Both the position numbers and the translations under genes were made by a program. Shown piece after piece: positions 41,847-53,395 of a stretch of 64,000 nucleotides of DNA (positions are counted from its first letter, which is position 1; each line of letters begins with the position of its first letter). Below the pieces are notes generated by a model. It did not search any database and was not told the origin of the DNA. It saw nothing but the letters and a program-made list of their open reading frames with translations. Source of the stretch: Mesorhabditis belari (Eukaryota; Nematoda; Chromadorea; Rhabditida; Rhabditidae); NCBI GenBank assembly GCA_958450365.1, contig CAUEEP010000759.1:563501-627500 (forward strand). The letters run 5' to 3'.

Positions 41847-44502
41847 TTTAAAAGAAAGAAAAAAGGGAGAGGGGGGGAAAAAAAAAAAAATTTTTTTTTT
41901 TTTGGGGGGGAGGGGGGTTTGAAAAGGGGGAAAGGGGGGGGGGGGGGGGGGGGGGGGGAATTTTATTTAATAAACTTATGAGGGTTATCACCATAGTATT
42001 ATTCCTAATAGTATGACAGAGGAGCGTTTCGTAGTCGTTTTTTCCAAAGCTTTTGACTGATTTTATTTTTTTCTAAAAAATTGCTTTTTCTTTCTAAAAA
42101 ATTCCTGCCTCATTTCTCTAAACAAAGTCGAAAAAAAAAATGATTTAATGCGGAAAAGATAACGACTACGCAACGATCCTTTATCATAACTATTAGGGAA
42201 GTAAGCCGATCGGAAATTATCAACTTTTATCAACGCTTTAACACGTTGACGACAATAGCGCTTTTACACAAACAATCGCATGGGACAATGTTGTTTTTTT
42301 TCGACAAAAAATGTCACCTGACATCAGGTGACAATGTCCCAGGCGAACGAATATGTGTCAGACAGCATCAGGTGACAATGTCGTCAACGCTTTAAGCGTA
42401 CAGCTATAGCAGTGATAAGTAAAACTTTTAAAGTAATAAGTGATGAGTAAAAGAATTTTAAAACTGTGAGGCAATGGTGAGTGGATGAGATTAAAGGGAA
42501 AGAGATTACTAGTAAGAATTGAACGTTAGAAATCAGATCCATTCGCACCTGGTGGCAAAAAGAGCGTCCCAGTCAGTGCCTCGTTGTCGATTTCTTCTCT
42601 TCTCACCAATGGATGTTTCCAATGTCGAATGTGCGTGAGCTTCGATATTAATTTGTCATCTTCATCCAATAAACTAGAAGAAAAAGGGATTGTGTGAGGT
42701 TTTATTTGTTAGTTTTCAACGAAAAGGAATGAAAAACTCAAAAAAAAAGCTTCTTGAAAAGCCTAATATTCTTGTTTTCGCTATTAGAATAAATCTTTTT
42801 TGAATATTTAGTTGAAGGTAACTGTTTCTAGTTGAAGGGTAACTGTTTCAAGGCTAACTAGTTGAAGGTAACTGTTTCTAGTTGAAGGGTAACTGTTTCA
42901 AGGCTAACTAGTTGAAGGTAACTGTTTCTAGTTGAAGGGTAACTGTTTCTAGTTGAAGGTAACTGTTTCAAGGCTAACTAGTTGAAGGTAACTGTTTCTA
43001 GTTGAAGGTAACTGTTTCCAAAAACCGTACTAGTTTAATAAACCTGATAAAGTAGCAAAAGTAGCAAAACTTTTCACCAAATCGTGTAAATGAAAGGATC
43101 GGGCGGAGTGGCCCAAACAGTTGCACCCAATCGCACATCTTCTGAGGGAATTATCGAATGGAAGAGGCCCATTGGATCGATCACTAGGTGAGTATCATTA
43201 AAGTTGAGTATCATCTTTTTTTTTGAAAACTAACAACTTAAACTACCTGAATAAGTGCCGCTGGTTGGCGCCTGTTTTCGCAAATCAATTTTCCCTCTCG
43301 AGTCCGCTTTGAAGACACCGAATGATTTGTGGGTACCCGTTCGGTGTTTTAAACTGAAAATTCTTTTCTTTATAGTCAAATAAATGAAGGATTTATGGAT
43401 TTATTCAATTCTTTTTCTACATTTAAAGATTTTTTTTTTGTTCGACATTAGATAAGTAAAAAGAAGTCCAATTGAAAAGATTGAAAAATTTGTGTTCTGA
43501 AAAATTGCCAACATGGATGATATGTTGAAGTTTCAATATATCATCTATCTTGGCAAGGCTTTTGAACCCAATCATCGCATGATTTAAAGTTAAAGTTTAA
43601 AGGGTACTTGTGAATCTGTTGCATTCATATTGTTTTGAAAATTTGCTTATATGAAGGCGACGGTAATATGCGATGTGAGCTTGAGCTCTAAGTCTAAGTC
43701 TAAACCTAAGCTGTAGGCGACGGTAATATGCGATATAGGCGTCTAAGCCTAAGCCTAAGAAGCCTAAGCCTAAGAAGCCTAAGCCTAAGCCTAAGCCTAA
43801 GTCTATGCCTAAGCCTAAGCTAAGCCTAAGCCTAAGCCTAAGTCTATGCCTAAGCCTAAGCTAAGCCTAAGCCTAAGCCTAAGTCTATGCCTAAGCCTAA
43901 GCTAAGCCTAAGCCTAAGCCTAAGCCTAAGCCTAAGTCTATGCCTAAGCCTAAGAAGGCTAGGTCGATGCCTAAGCTTAAGCCTAAGCCTAAACCTAAGC
44001 CGTAACCTAAGCCGTAGGCAACAGTAATGAACGCTGCAACAGATTCGCCGTAGGTAACGTCCATGCTAGCCCGTGCTGTGCGGCCGGGAAGTCTCTTCCG
44101 TTCTGCGTCACACCATGTTTTTTTAAAGGAGCTGGAAACCACGTGACGCGCAGAGAACGCACAGAAAAAGGCAAAGCTATGGCCTACTTTTGTATTTGTT
44201 GCACGCAACTATTTCTATGCAAATTTTCAAAACAAACGCAAATTGGGTTTGCGTGCAACAAATTCACAATTACCGCTTAAAGTTTCTTTTAAACTCTAAA
44301 CTTTATCCATTTAAAGTTTCGAAATTTAAAATTTTATGCTTTAAAATGTTTTAGTTTGAAAAAAATGTTCCTAAAAAAGAAATTACACAAATGAAATCAC
44401 AAACCTCATCGAGATTTGATATTTTTTTCCAGCTTTGAGTTTTGCAGCGGAAATATTCACCAATTCATCGCATAAACATTCGAATTTACTGATGGAGAGC
44501 AT
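38509..44502 (-). CDS. BAAT / acyl-CoA thioesterase-family enzyme (13 exons, 416 residues)
   Basis: Exons: 44405-44502, 43247-43353, 43078-43183, 42549-42673, 41445-41531, 41266-41348, 40335-40442, 39693-39781, 39509-39644, 39052-39124, 38809-38901, 38618-38694, 38509-38577; every phase agrees. The N-terminal beta domain runs from MLSISKFECLCDELVNISAA through DPMGLFHSI to LTGTLFLPPG. The hydrolase domain has PFPTIIDFAGTGGGIREHRG, ASYGFATLSLAFFAYKSLPK, ELEEVDINYF, then the nucleophile elbow ANSFGGVVLSL with Ser, Asp in ASIDDLS and His in PGGHLMEPP. The length is normal for this family, which hydrolyses acyl-CoA or transfers acyl groups to glycine or taurine. Ser rather than Cys at the nucleophile favours thioester hydrolysis over amino-acid conjugation. 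There is no C-terminal peroxisomal SKL (it ends KNKL). Introns hold a MITE, a homopolymer jumble and telomere-like repeats, yet all exons are intact. Confidence 0.93.
39185..39435. mobile_element. MITE family C inside a BAAT intron (C1)
   Basis: TACCGTACTCTAGAACGCTG at the left, CTATTAGAGTAC at the right. Interior GTAGTCTAACTTTAAACG, TCTCCGCGCTGCTTTAAG and ATGATTTTCTAAAAAGAAG. It lies between exons 9 and 10. Confidence 0.85.
40008..40120. repeat. Repeat (GATAAGATTAAAATA)n
   Basis: Seven to eight 15-base units, intronic between BAAT exons 7 and 8. Confidence 0.9.
40500..41100. repeat. Mixed small repeats in a BAAT intron
   Basis: CTCGAGTAATAG repeats at 40580-40630, a fragment of foldback family J at 40706-40765 (CGCACCCGGACATTTGCGCA), and GCTCCTTTAAA units at 40915-41015. 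No gene seen. Confidence 0.8.
41150..41215 (-). tRNA. tRNA-derived sequence, copy of the one at 17.9 kb
   Basis: Minus strand CCGACTGGCTAAGAGCCGG then GGTTCGATCCCGGCTGG, a good B-box. The anticodon arm is not recognisable. It shares AATAATCCAGCCGGGAT with 17886. It lies in a BAAT intron. Confidence 0.45.
41619..41962. other. Homopolymer jumble, probably unreliable sequence
   Basis: Alternating long runs of T, A and G with almost no normal sequence. It begins about 90 bases upstream of BAAT exon 5 (on the gene's strand), in intron 4. It resembles 51225-51560 and 5208-5290. Confidence 0.75.
42815..43022. repeat. Minisatellite, 20-bp unit AACTGTTTCTAGTTGAAGGG
   Basis: Ten units in a higher-order pattern with AACTGTTTCAAGGCTAACTA, within a BAAT intron. 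Confidence 0.93.
43735..44015. repeat. Interstitial telomere-like block (AAGCCT)n
   Basis: About 40 AAGCCT hexamers with TATGCC, CTAAGTC and dropped bases, so an old array. Inside BAAT intron 1. Two copies of GGCGACGGTAATATGCGAT (about 43657 and 43717) precede it. Confidence 0.88.
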
Positions 44503-44571
44503 TCTGGAAATGTTTTGAAATACGGAAAGAACACAATACAAATACAAATACAAATAAGTACACAATACAAA

Positions 44572-44861
44572 TACCGTATTTAATCTAATAGAAGCCTTCA
44601 ATAAAAGCAAAAACTATCGTAGAAGACTCTAATAAAAAGCCACCCCATAATGACGAGCGTACAAACGCGTAGTCTAACTTTAAACGTCTCGTTCTCCGCG
44701 CTGCTTTAAGCTACAGTGTGCTTTTTGGTGTCAAATGATAGCCCTTGAAGTCTAGTTTTTTTGGTGCCAAAAGTGTAGCTGGGAAAAACCTAGAAGCTGA
44801 GAAAAAGATGATTTTCTAAAAAGAAGTTAAACTAGACGATTATTAGAGTATTTAAAGGTAT
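44572..44861. mobile_element. MITE family C copy (C2)
   Basis: TACCGTATTTAATCTAATAG, then the GTAGTCTAACTTTAAACG interior; the right end is GATTATTAGAGTATTTAAAG. It lies just upstream of the BAAT start and may overlap its promoter. Confidence 0.8.
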
Positions 44862-44891
44862 GAATATACGGAAATAAGTACACAATACAAA

Positions 44892-45069
44892 TACCGTATT
44901 TATTCTAATAGAAGCCTCCAATAAAAGGAAAAACCACCGTAGAAGACTCTAATAAAAAAACATCCCATAATGACGAGCGACAACCGAGTCTAACTGACCG
45001 TCCCGTTCTCCGCGCTGCTTTAAGCTACAGTGTGCATTTTGGTGTCAAATGATAGCCCTTGGAATCTAC
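44892..45069. mobile_element. MITE family C copy, right half lost (C3)
   Basis: TACCGTATTTATTCTAATAG to GATAGCCCTTGGAATCTACG, cut off where a copy of BAAT intron sequence starts. Confidence 0.78.
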
Positions 45070-45381
45070 GGCAATGGAAGCCTGAATCGAATAAAAGCTC
45101 ACTGAGCTGATCTTGTGCTTTAAATAGGCACTGGAAATGCATACCGTACTCTAGAACGCTGCGCCTATAATGACGAGCGTACAATCGCGTAGTCTAACTT
45201 TAAACGTCTTGTTCTCCGCGCTGCTTTAAGCTACAGTCTGCATTTTGGTGTCAAATGATAGCCCTTGAAGTCTAGTATTTTTTGGTGCCAAAAGTGTAGC
45301 TGAGAAAAACCTAGAAGCTGAGAAAAAGATGATTTTCTGAAAAGAAGTTAAACTAGAGGGGTTATTAGAGTATTTAAAGGT
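45070..45381. mobile_element. MITE family C copy (C4) plus 75 bp shared with a BAAT intron
   Basis: 45072-45142 (CAATGGAAGCCTGAATCGAA onward) is essentially identical to 39117-39186, the exon 10 acceptor region and intron next to C1. The MITE itself starts TACCGTACTCTAGAACGCTG at 45142 and runs to TTATTAGAGTATTTAAAGG. Confidence 0.85.
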
Positions 45382-45837
45382 ATGAATATTCAGCTTAGTA
45401 GACTGAATACGCTGAGTTTTGAGTCTTTATGGATAAATAAGGCATTTCTTTGATAAAAATAGCATTCTTTCTCATTTGTTTTCGATAATTTTGATGGTAA
45501 TTTTGAGTTTTTGAGTAAAATAGTAGTGAATTTGCTTTTATTAAAATAAATCCGGTATTTAAATAGTACAATCAGTACAATAATAGTACAATAATATTAC
45601 AATAATATTACAATAATAGTACAAGATCTAAATAGTACAATAATTGTACAATAATCGATAAATACTATCGATTATTGTACTTTTAATGTGTACTAGAAAA
45701 GCATGAATAAATGAAATGAAATAAAATAGATCTAGAGCAATGTCTTCAACGACAAGACTGTGCCTTTCACTTTGAAACCAACTAAATCCTTATCATTCAT
45801 TTTTTTTCGATTACTGGAAAGATCACTTGCGATCAAA

Positions 45838-45930
45838 CTAGTCGAACCTCTCTATAACGAACCTCGATATCGTAAACCCTCAACGGGCGGACCGGTCCCG
45901 GCCGACGTTAAGCAACGGCCCTTATGTACC
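45838..45930. mobile_element. Fragment of family G element
   Basis: GTCGAACCTCTCTATAACGA followed by GGACCGGTCCCGGCCGACGT, corresponding to pieces of the complete element at 61941-62118. Confidence 0.65.
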
Positions 45931-46124
45931 TCTATTGTGCTATGCCCGTGGTTAGTTATGGGTTCCACTTACATTACACTCTGCCCAATTTTGAATTGAC
46001 TTTGCTTTTGAGACAATTCCATTACTCATATATATTACTTGAAGTTTAGATTACAGTTTATATTACAGTTATACTACAATTAACTCGCTTTTCAACACAT
46101 TCAGCTCAGGTTTTTAGCCTAATC

Positions 46125-46562
46125 TAGAGCTTGAGTTTGAGCTTGAACTTGAGCTTGATCTTAAGCTTGAGTTTGAGTTTGATCTTAAGCTTGAGCTTAA
46201 TCTTGAACTTGATCTTGCGCTTGGGCTTGATCTTGAGCTTATTCTTGAGCTTGATCTTGAGCTTGATCTTGATCTTAGGCTTGATCTTGATCTTGTTCTT
46301 GAGCTTGCGCTTGAGCTTGATCTTAAGCTTGATCTTAAGCTTGATCTTAGGCTTGATCTTGATCTTATTCTTGAGCTTGCGCTTGAGCTTGAGCTTGATC
46401 TTAGGCTTGATCTTGATCTTGTTCTTGAGCTTGCGCTTGAGCTTGATCTTAAGCTTGATCTTAAGCTTGATCTTAGGCTTGATCTTGATCTTGATCTTAT
46501 TCTTGAGCTTGCGCTTGAGCTTGAGCTTGATCTTGAGCTTGCGCTTGATCTTGTTCGCTTGA
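46125..46562. repeat. Minisatellite (GATCTTGAGCTT)n
   Basis: Around 70 hexamers of the form GATCTT, GAGCTT, AAGCTT, GCGCTT with a longer period near 72. Open as Leu/Ser and Lys/Ile repeats; not taken as coding. Confidence 0.93.
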
Positions 46563-47350
46563 TCTATCCTAATCTGTAAACACACCTTTCTAGCACACAA
46601 AATTCTTCATTTTCTCATGAAAGCTCATAAAATCTCATGAAAATAAAGCGTTCATTGCACCAGAAACAGTGCTTTTCTATTTCTAGAGCACAAAGTACAA
46701 CAGAGAAACGGCTATTCATGTTCTTGACCGTTTCCTTACATCAATTCTTTGTTTTGATCGACAGGGAATGTTGGATTGCGAAACGCACATGAATCCCAAC
46801 ATTTCCCCTCAGCCTTTCCTTCAGTTGCATCACTTTTGCCCGTTCGGAAAGCGACTTAAAAAGAGTCTTTTTCTTCAATGATCTCCACCCTTCCTTAAAT
46901 CTCTCTCAATCTTTTCTCATTTCTTTCATATCTCTCACTATTTTCTTTCCAAAAACCAATGATTTTTCCATTCAGAAAAAGGGTTTTCTTATTCGTTTTC
47001 TATTAAAAATTCTATTTGAAACATTTTTTTAGTTGTTTTTTTTAAAACTGTTCTTTAAACTGTTTTTTAAACTGTTTTTTTAGTGACATCATTTGTTTAA
47101 AGTTAAATTGACTAGCTTTTGAGCCATTTTTTGATACAATTTGATACAAAATTTGATAAAATCCTTTATTGCGTCATGTAATTCTTGATTTTCTTGCATA
47201 AATTCATTAAATATTTGCACTAATAACATTAATAAACTAATAGTTTTTTAGTTTTGAACTAATAAACTAATAGTTTTGTAATTCAATCAATTCTAATCAC
47301 TTTTCTCTAATTGAAAAACTTTATACGATTATAGAAAGATATCTTTTATT
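46563..47350. other. AT-rich unique sequence, no gene seen
   Basis: It contains a copy of dispersed repeat K (TGCACCAGAAACAGTGC near 46655) and otherwise short AT-rich stretches with stops in all frames. Confidence 0.5.
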
Positions 47351-47879
47351 GGTTCTTTTCCAATATCGGGGGAGCGGTCCGATTATCGGGGGAGCGGAAG
47401 GATTATCGGGGGAGCGAAAGGAAAATCGGGGGAGCAAATTTTGGCAGCGCTACATATGTCCTATATTATACAAACTACCGCCATAAAATCCGCGAATTAC
47501 CCGTTATTCTCACAACCTTTATATTAGATCACAAAAGTGACTTAAATATCTAACACCAAATCTACCGCCACCTTCCCTATCGGTCGCCTTGTCTTTTTGC
47601 CGAACGCTCCACAATCCCGAACGAACAAATGGCTACCTAAAAAATTATTCATTAATAGTATAATTGACCATAACAAGGAAAGAAATGCAAACGAAGTAAC
47701 CAAAACAAAAGCGCATCGTCGTTAAAGTTTTAAAAAAAAACGTTGCAGTTAAAATACAGTCCCGGAAATGCATTTTTCGAGGGGGCAAAATTTGCTCCCC
47801 CGATTTTCCTTTCGCTCCCCCCAATAATCTTTCCGCTCCCCCGATAATCGGACCGCTCCCCCGATATTGGAAAAGAACC
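47351..47879. mobile_element. Family E element with GGGGGAGCG-repeat ends
   Basis: The left end has TTCCAATATCGGGGGAGCGG and three further CGGGGGAGC motifs about 20 bases apart; the right end is the mirror image. Core of about 330 bases without clear coding. Related copy at 62925-63225. Confidence 0.88.
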
Positions 47880-48004
47880 CTTTTATTAAATATGATAAAA
47901 TTATTAAACCTTAATAAGATTGCTTTGAAACTTTGAATATTTTCGGAAATAGAAAGCTTTTTTCTTGTATAGGAACGATTTAGGAATCGATTTTTGAAAC
48001 AATT

Positions 48005-48306
48005 TACCGTATTTTCTGCTAGAGCTGACTCTAGATCTGGCTAGCTGACTGTAGCCTGTCTTTCTGCCTGCTTGGAACATAATTACTTTCTTTTCTCTAA
48101 TAGTAGTGTACCATGAGCGTCGCCTAAATTCCTCGAAATCTCGAGAACCGCTTATCAGAACCTATCGATGTGGGGTCGGAAAATGTAGCTGACGATGAGA
48201 TCTTGACGGTGGTTAGAGTGTTGAGCTTCTGGGAAAAGCTTGGAAACCGTAAAATCGTTTTTAACTCGGCTCGCCCGGGTGCACTACTATTAAAGAAAAT
48301 ACGGTA
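48005..48306. mobile_element. MITE family A copy with spacer (A5)
   Basis: TACCGTATTTTCTGCTAGAG, the CAGCTAGCC/TAGCCTGTCTTTCTGCC spacer, then a family-A body and AAAGAAAATACGGTA. Confidence 0.85.
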
Positions 48307-48877
48307 TTCTTTTACAGTTTGATCATAAGACTTGAAACAAAGGCTTTGAGATCATAAGACTTGAACGGAAAGTGATTCCAAAAGTGAATCAAAGTGATTT
48401 ATTGCTTTCAAATCTTCAGTGAGACTCAGAAAAATCATTTGAAAGTCACTTTCGTTTAGAGATTTATTGTCATTGTTGCTTTTAAGAAAAGAAGTTTATC
48501 CAAAGCCTCTATTACTCATCGAATCAACTCAACTAATCCATTAAACTTGAAACTTTGAATATTTTCGGGAGTAGAAAGCTTTATTCTTGTATAGGATCGA
48601 TTTATGCATCGATAAGCATTCTGAAATTGCAAATTTTATCAATATCATTTATTTTATCTAACTTTGGGTACTTTTTTTGACTAAATTCTTGACTTTCCCA
48701 GAGATTCCTCTGATCGTTTGCCATTAGATCACAAAAAGTCTCATCAATTTCATTTCGATTCCTTCAATCTTTTTTCCTTGAGTCTTCTTTCAAATGTCAC
48801 TAATAATTTCTATCACCAATCACATGATTTTCATGATCAATCAATACAGTAATCAAAAAGAAAGGTCATTTAATGAG

Positions 48878-49702
48878 AGAGATTGAGAGAGATTGAGAGA
48901 GATTGAGAGAGATTAGAGAGATATTAGAGAGAATATTAGAGAGAATATTAGAGAGAATATTAGAGAGATATTAGAGAGAATATTAGAGAGAATATTAGAG
49001 AGATATTAGAGAGAATATTAGAGAGAATATTAGAGAGAATATTAGAGAGAATATTAGAGAGATATTAGAGAGATATTAGAGAGATATTAGAGAGAATATT
49101 AGAGAGAATATTAGAGAGATATTAGAGAGAATATTAGAGAGATATTAGAGAGAATATTAGAGAGATATTAGAGAGAATATTAGAGAGATATTAGAGAGAA
49201 TATTAGAGAGATATTAGAGAGAATATTAGAGAGAATATTAGAGAGAATATTAGAGAGAATATTAGAGAGAATATTAGAGAGATATTAGAGAGATATTAGA
49301 GAGATATTAGAGAGAATATTAGAGAGATATTAGAGAGAATATTAGAGAGATATTAGAGAGAATATTAAGAGATATTAGAGAGAATATTAGAGAGAATATT
49401 AGAGAATATTAGAGAGATATTAAGAGAGATATTAGGATATTAGAGATATTAGAGAGATATTAGAGGATATTAGAGTTAGGATATTAGAGAGAATATTAGA
49501 GAGATATTAGAGAGATATTAGAGAGAATATTAGAGAGAATATTAGAGAGATATTAGAGAGAATATTAGAGAGAATATTAGAGAGATATTAGAGAGAATAT
49601 TAAAGAGATATTAGAGAGAATATTAGAGAGATATTAGAGAGAATATTAGAGAGAATATTAGAGAGATATTAGAGAGATATTAGAGAGAATATTAGAGAGA
49701 TT
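48878..49702. repeat. Large array (TTAGAGAGAATA)n, about 825 bp
   Basis: About 75 units in two lengths, TTAGAGAGATA (11) and TTAGAGAGAATA (12), with a disordered patch at 49370-49490. The longest tandem array in the window. Confidence 0.95.
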
Positions 49703-50240
49703 TCAACCACCGTAATCTATCCACTTTTTGTCTGATTTTGTGAAAGTTTACAAAGAATATTGAAAGATTCAAATAAATGGATAGATTAAATAAAAAGAAG
49801 AGACAAGATTTGATAGATTAGACAAGACAAGACAACGATAGAAAGAGAAAGCTTTAATTGATTGAAAATTAATTAATTGAGAGTGAAGTGAGATCAAGAA
49901 TTAGCGCAAGATCAAGAATCAAGAAAAATTGAATCTAGGAACGAAAAGATTGCAATTTTAGAAAAGAAATATGAATGAAATGTGAAATTTCACTTAAATT
50001 TCATTTAAATTTCACCTAAAAGCCTTTTTTAAAACCTTCAACAGCAACAGATTAACAAATTTCTAATGCTTTTTCTAAAACCTGCAACTTTCTACTGTAA
50101 TCTTGGCTCAATTTTGTCATCAAATCTATCCACTTTCTCAATCGTTTTTTTGTATTTTTTCGTTTCACTTTTATATATTTAAAGTACAGTATTCTCCTCG
50201 TTTTTCAGATATAAAATCTTTTAAAAAAATTTCTTATAAC
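49703..50240. other. AT-rich spacer, no gene seen
   Basis: Stops in all frames. CCGTAATCTATCCACTTT near 49711 and GTAATCTTGGCTCAATTTTG near 50097 suggest old repeat edges. Confidence 0.4.
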
Positions 50241-50245
50241 TTTAA

Positions 50246-50960
50246 AGGGGGGGTATTAATCGCGGCCGGGTGACGATAAAAATTTTTTTACGGCAACCAC
50301 CTGTTTTTTTATTTTAATATCGCTGATTTTATTATAAAAAGAATAAAAATCACCCGGCTAGAGTGATTTGATGGGTTTACAAATTTTTGGAGACGCTGCA
50401 AGGCTTGGAGGAAAACAAGATCGTCACTCATCAGACACCTCAGCACAGTCTAGATCGATTGAGTTTTAGTTGCGGATAAATTTAAAAACAAAATAAAAAG
50501 CACAAAAAGTAATAAAAATAAATTGTTAATCTATAATTCTTCCTCTTGCTCACTTTCATCTTCGCTCAAGTACAGCAGTTCGGCTCAAGTACAGCAGTAC
50601 AAATCGGCTTCCTATCTTATCAATTTCCAGCGCATCTTCACCAAAAGTGACTGGATCTCCTCCATCGTAGGACGTCTTCAGCGCTTTGATTGACACAATT
50701 CGATCTTTTTTCATTTGTGGTCGCTTATGGTTTTAGTTTTCTCAAATAGGTGCCTTTTAGCTGAGGTGTCTGATGAGTGACGATCTTGTTTTTCTCCAAG
50801 CCTTGCAGCGTCTCCAAAAATTTGTAAACCCATCAAATCACTCTAGCCGGGTGATTTTTATTCTTTTTATAATAAAATCAGCGATATTAAAACAAAAAAA
50901 CAGGTGGTTGCCGTAAAAAAATTTTTATCGTCACCCGGCCGCGATTAATACCCCCCCCCT
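50246..50960. mobile_element. Long-TIR element flanked by TTAA (family H)
   Basis: TTAA lies directly outside both ends. The TIRs begin AGGGGGGGTATTAATCGCGG and are nearly identical for about 200 bases each (50246-50444, 50760-50960), including CACCCGGCTAGAGTGATTTG and GAGTGACGATCTTG. The 315-bp core has no obvious transposase. TTAA targets are typical of piggyBac-type transposons. Confidence 0.88.
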
Positions 50961-51224
50961 TTAACTCCTTAAATTTGAATGAAAGAAAAATGGTGATGTC
51001 GATTTGAGAATCTAAAAAAGTTACAAAAATCGAACAAAATGATATAAAATGATTGGTATAAAAGATTGGATTGAATTGGAAAAATTCGAGCATACTAGCG
51101 TTCCCACTAAATTCGAGCGTTCCCACTAAATTTCTCGACTTTGAAACGTGAAATGCTTGAAACGTGTACCAATCATTTTACAGGGTGCGGCAGAATTTTT
51201 GGTGTTTCAAAAAAAGGGGGAAAA

Positions 51225-51560
<336 letters not shown>

Positions 51561-51759
51561 GGCCCCTATAGATTGGGGTTTAAAAATATGGGTTATTTAT
51601 GTGTTTTTTTGTTTCTTTTTATTTTGAGAGGCCAAAGGGTAACCATCGACCAAAACAAACCAAAACACCAAACTAATGTCCCAATTTTATTGGGGTATGA
51701 AGGTGGGGAAAGGGGGTAAATGTGAGGGGGGGTTTAATGGGGTTTTATTGTTTAATTTT

Positions 51760-52290
51760 TGTTTTTAATCCCTCTTCCCCCCTCCCCTCCTACACAAATC
51801 TTGAAATTAAAATAGATCAAAGATCAAAAAGATTATCGCTCTAGTTTTTCTATTTTAAAAAAAAAGATCATCTTATGTAAATTTATGTAGTTATGTAGTT
51901 GACGCGCGCAAAAATCTAATCCTCTTTCGCTTTTTTTCCACTTTGGCAAAACTAGAGACTTTTCTGTATCAAATTTTTTCGATTTTTAAGGCTAAAAGAG
52001 AAATTTCCTTAAGGTACATTTCATGTTTTCCAAAAAAAAAACCGTTTTTCCTTTCCACTTTCCTCAACATTTTATCAATTTTATCCTAAAAAAATTGACC
52101 AAATGACTTCATTTTTGATGGAAAGATAAGAAGAAATCATTTTGTAGACGAAACGCAAAGAAATCTTCTGCTTAAAATCATCTTCTGCTTAAATCTTCTG
52201 CTTAAAATCATCATTTTCAACTTTAATATTAAAATGAGTTAAGAAAATTTGGCTGCTTAAAGTCAATAAGCAAGCTTTCGAAATGAAAAA
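51760..52290. other. AT-rich spacer, no gene seen
   Basis: Stops in all frames; a short direct repeat of AAATCTTCTGCTTAAAATCA near 52160-52210. Confidence 0.4.
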
Positions 52291-52295
52291 TGTTT

Positions 52296-52567
52296 GGCAA
52301 TAGCTTGCACCTTAGCTCCGGGAACCGGTTGAGATCCAGAAAATCGGGGTTTAGCTCAAACCCAAACAGAGTTAGTGCGAGGCGCTAGCCGCTAGCCTTC
52401 GCACTAAGTCTATTTGGGTTTGGGCTGAACCTTAGGCTTAGGCTCAGGCTTGGACTTAGTGCGAAGGCTAGCGGCTAGCGCCTCGCACTAACCCTATTTG
52501 GGTTTGGGCTGAACCCCGATTTTCTGGATCTCAACCGGTTCCCGGAGCTAAGGTGCAAGCTATTGCC
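52296..52567. repeat. Near-perfect long palindrome, about 115-bp arms
   Basis: GGCAATAGCTTGCACCTTAG at the left pairs with the right edge. The inner GTGCGAGGCGCTAGCCGCTA and TTCGCACTAAGTC blocks also pair. The loop (52416-52450) contains TTAGGCTTAGGCTCAGGC telomere-like DNA. Confidence 0.9.
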
Positions 52568-52648
52568 CTTGTGCTTTGGAACCCAAGGGGAGGATGCTTG
52601 CAAAATTTCAGGTCGCTCTCGTGTCTGGAAGTTGAGATATAAAAAGTT

Positions 52649-52702
52649 AGGCTTAGGCTTAGGCTCAGGTTCAGGCTCAGGCTCAGGCTCAGGCTCAAGC
52701 CC
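52649..52702. repeat. Short telomere-like block (TTAGGC/TCAGGC)
   Basis: About nine hexamers of TTAGGC, TCAGGT and TCAGGC right after the palindrome whose loop contains the same repeat. Confidence 0.85.
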
Positions 52703-53309
52703 CTCTTGACCCCTCCCTTCTCCTGCTCCTTCTCCTCTTCACCCCTCCCATCTCCTCAAAATAGCCGCTTCACGATGGATCACTTAAACAAAACAAAAAA
52801 ATAGAGTGAACCAACCTCTTTCAAAACTCTCGGCACTTTTGCTTTTGAAATGAAAAATGTTTGTGTTCGATTTACTTTGAGTTTCCTTAAATCATAAAAT
52901 CGCTAGCCTTATTCGAAAGTTATTGAATTTAAGAATTTAAACTGAAATTAGACTTGTCGAATTTGTGTTTTCAATGCGATTTTGCTCTTCATCTTTATCA
53001 TATTTGTTGATATTCTTTGTTCTTTGTTCTTTATCACTTTTCCAATGAATGTTTCAAAGTAAACCGGTCACAAATGGGATCTCAAGCATTAATGAAACAT
53101 ACGAAACACTGAAATTGTGTTTCAAGTTTCACCTACTCGTTAATCTACTATGGATAAAAGATCTGTTTGTCCGTCCGTCTGTAACGGCTTTCTCTCAGCC
53201 GTCTTTAAGCCAAAAAATTGAAATTCTGGCTTAAAAAAATTAAAATATCATATAGTTATGTCATTTAAAAGAATAAATTAAAAAAGCCAGAGTCAAAAAA
53301 TAAATTAAA

Positions 53310-53395
53310 GTGGCAGTAGGGGGGTCGAACCTGAGTCGTGAGCGCGGGAGGCTCTAGGCCATAGACAAACCCCCTCCCGACTGCGCCACAACCAC
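53310..53395 (-). tRNA. tRNA-like gene or pseudogene, unusually long middle
   Basis: The minus strand begins GTGGTTG and ends CTGCCAC, pairing 6 of 7 acceptor positions. A-box TGGCGCAGTCGG and B-box GGTTCGACCCC are good. Between them CGGGAGG and CCTCCCG form a long inverted repeat instead of a standard anticodon arm. At 86 bases it could contain an insert. No anticodon assigned. Confidence 0.5.

Noticed and set aside
46124..46600. Lys/Ile-rich and Leu/Ser-rich frames
   Set aside because: Hexamer repeat artefact open on both strands.
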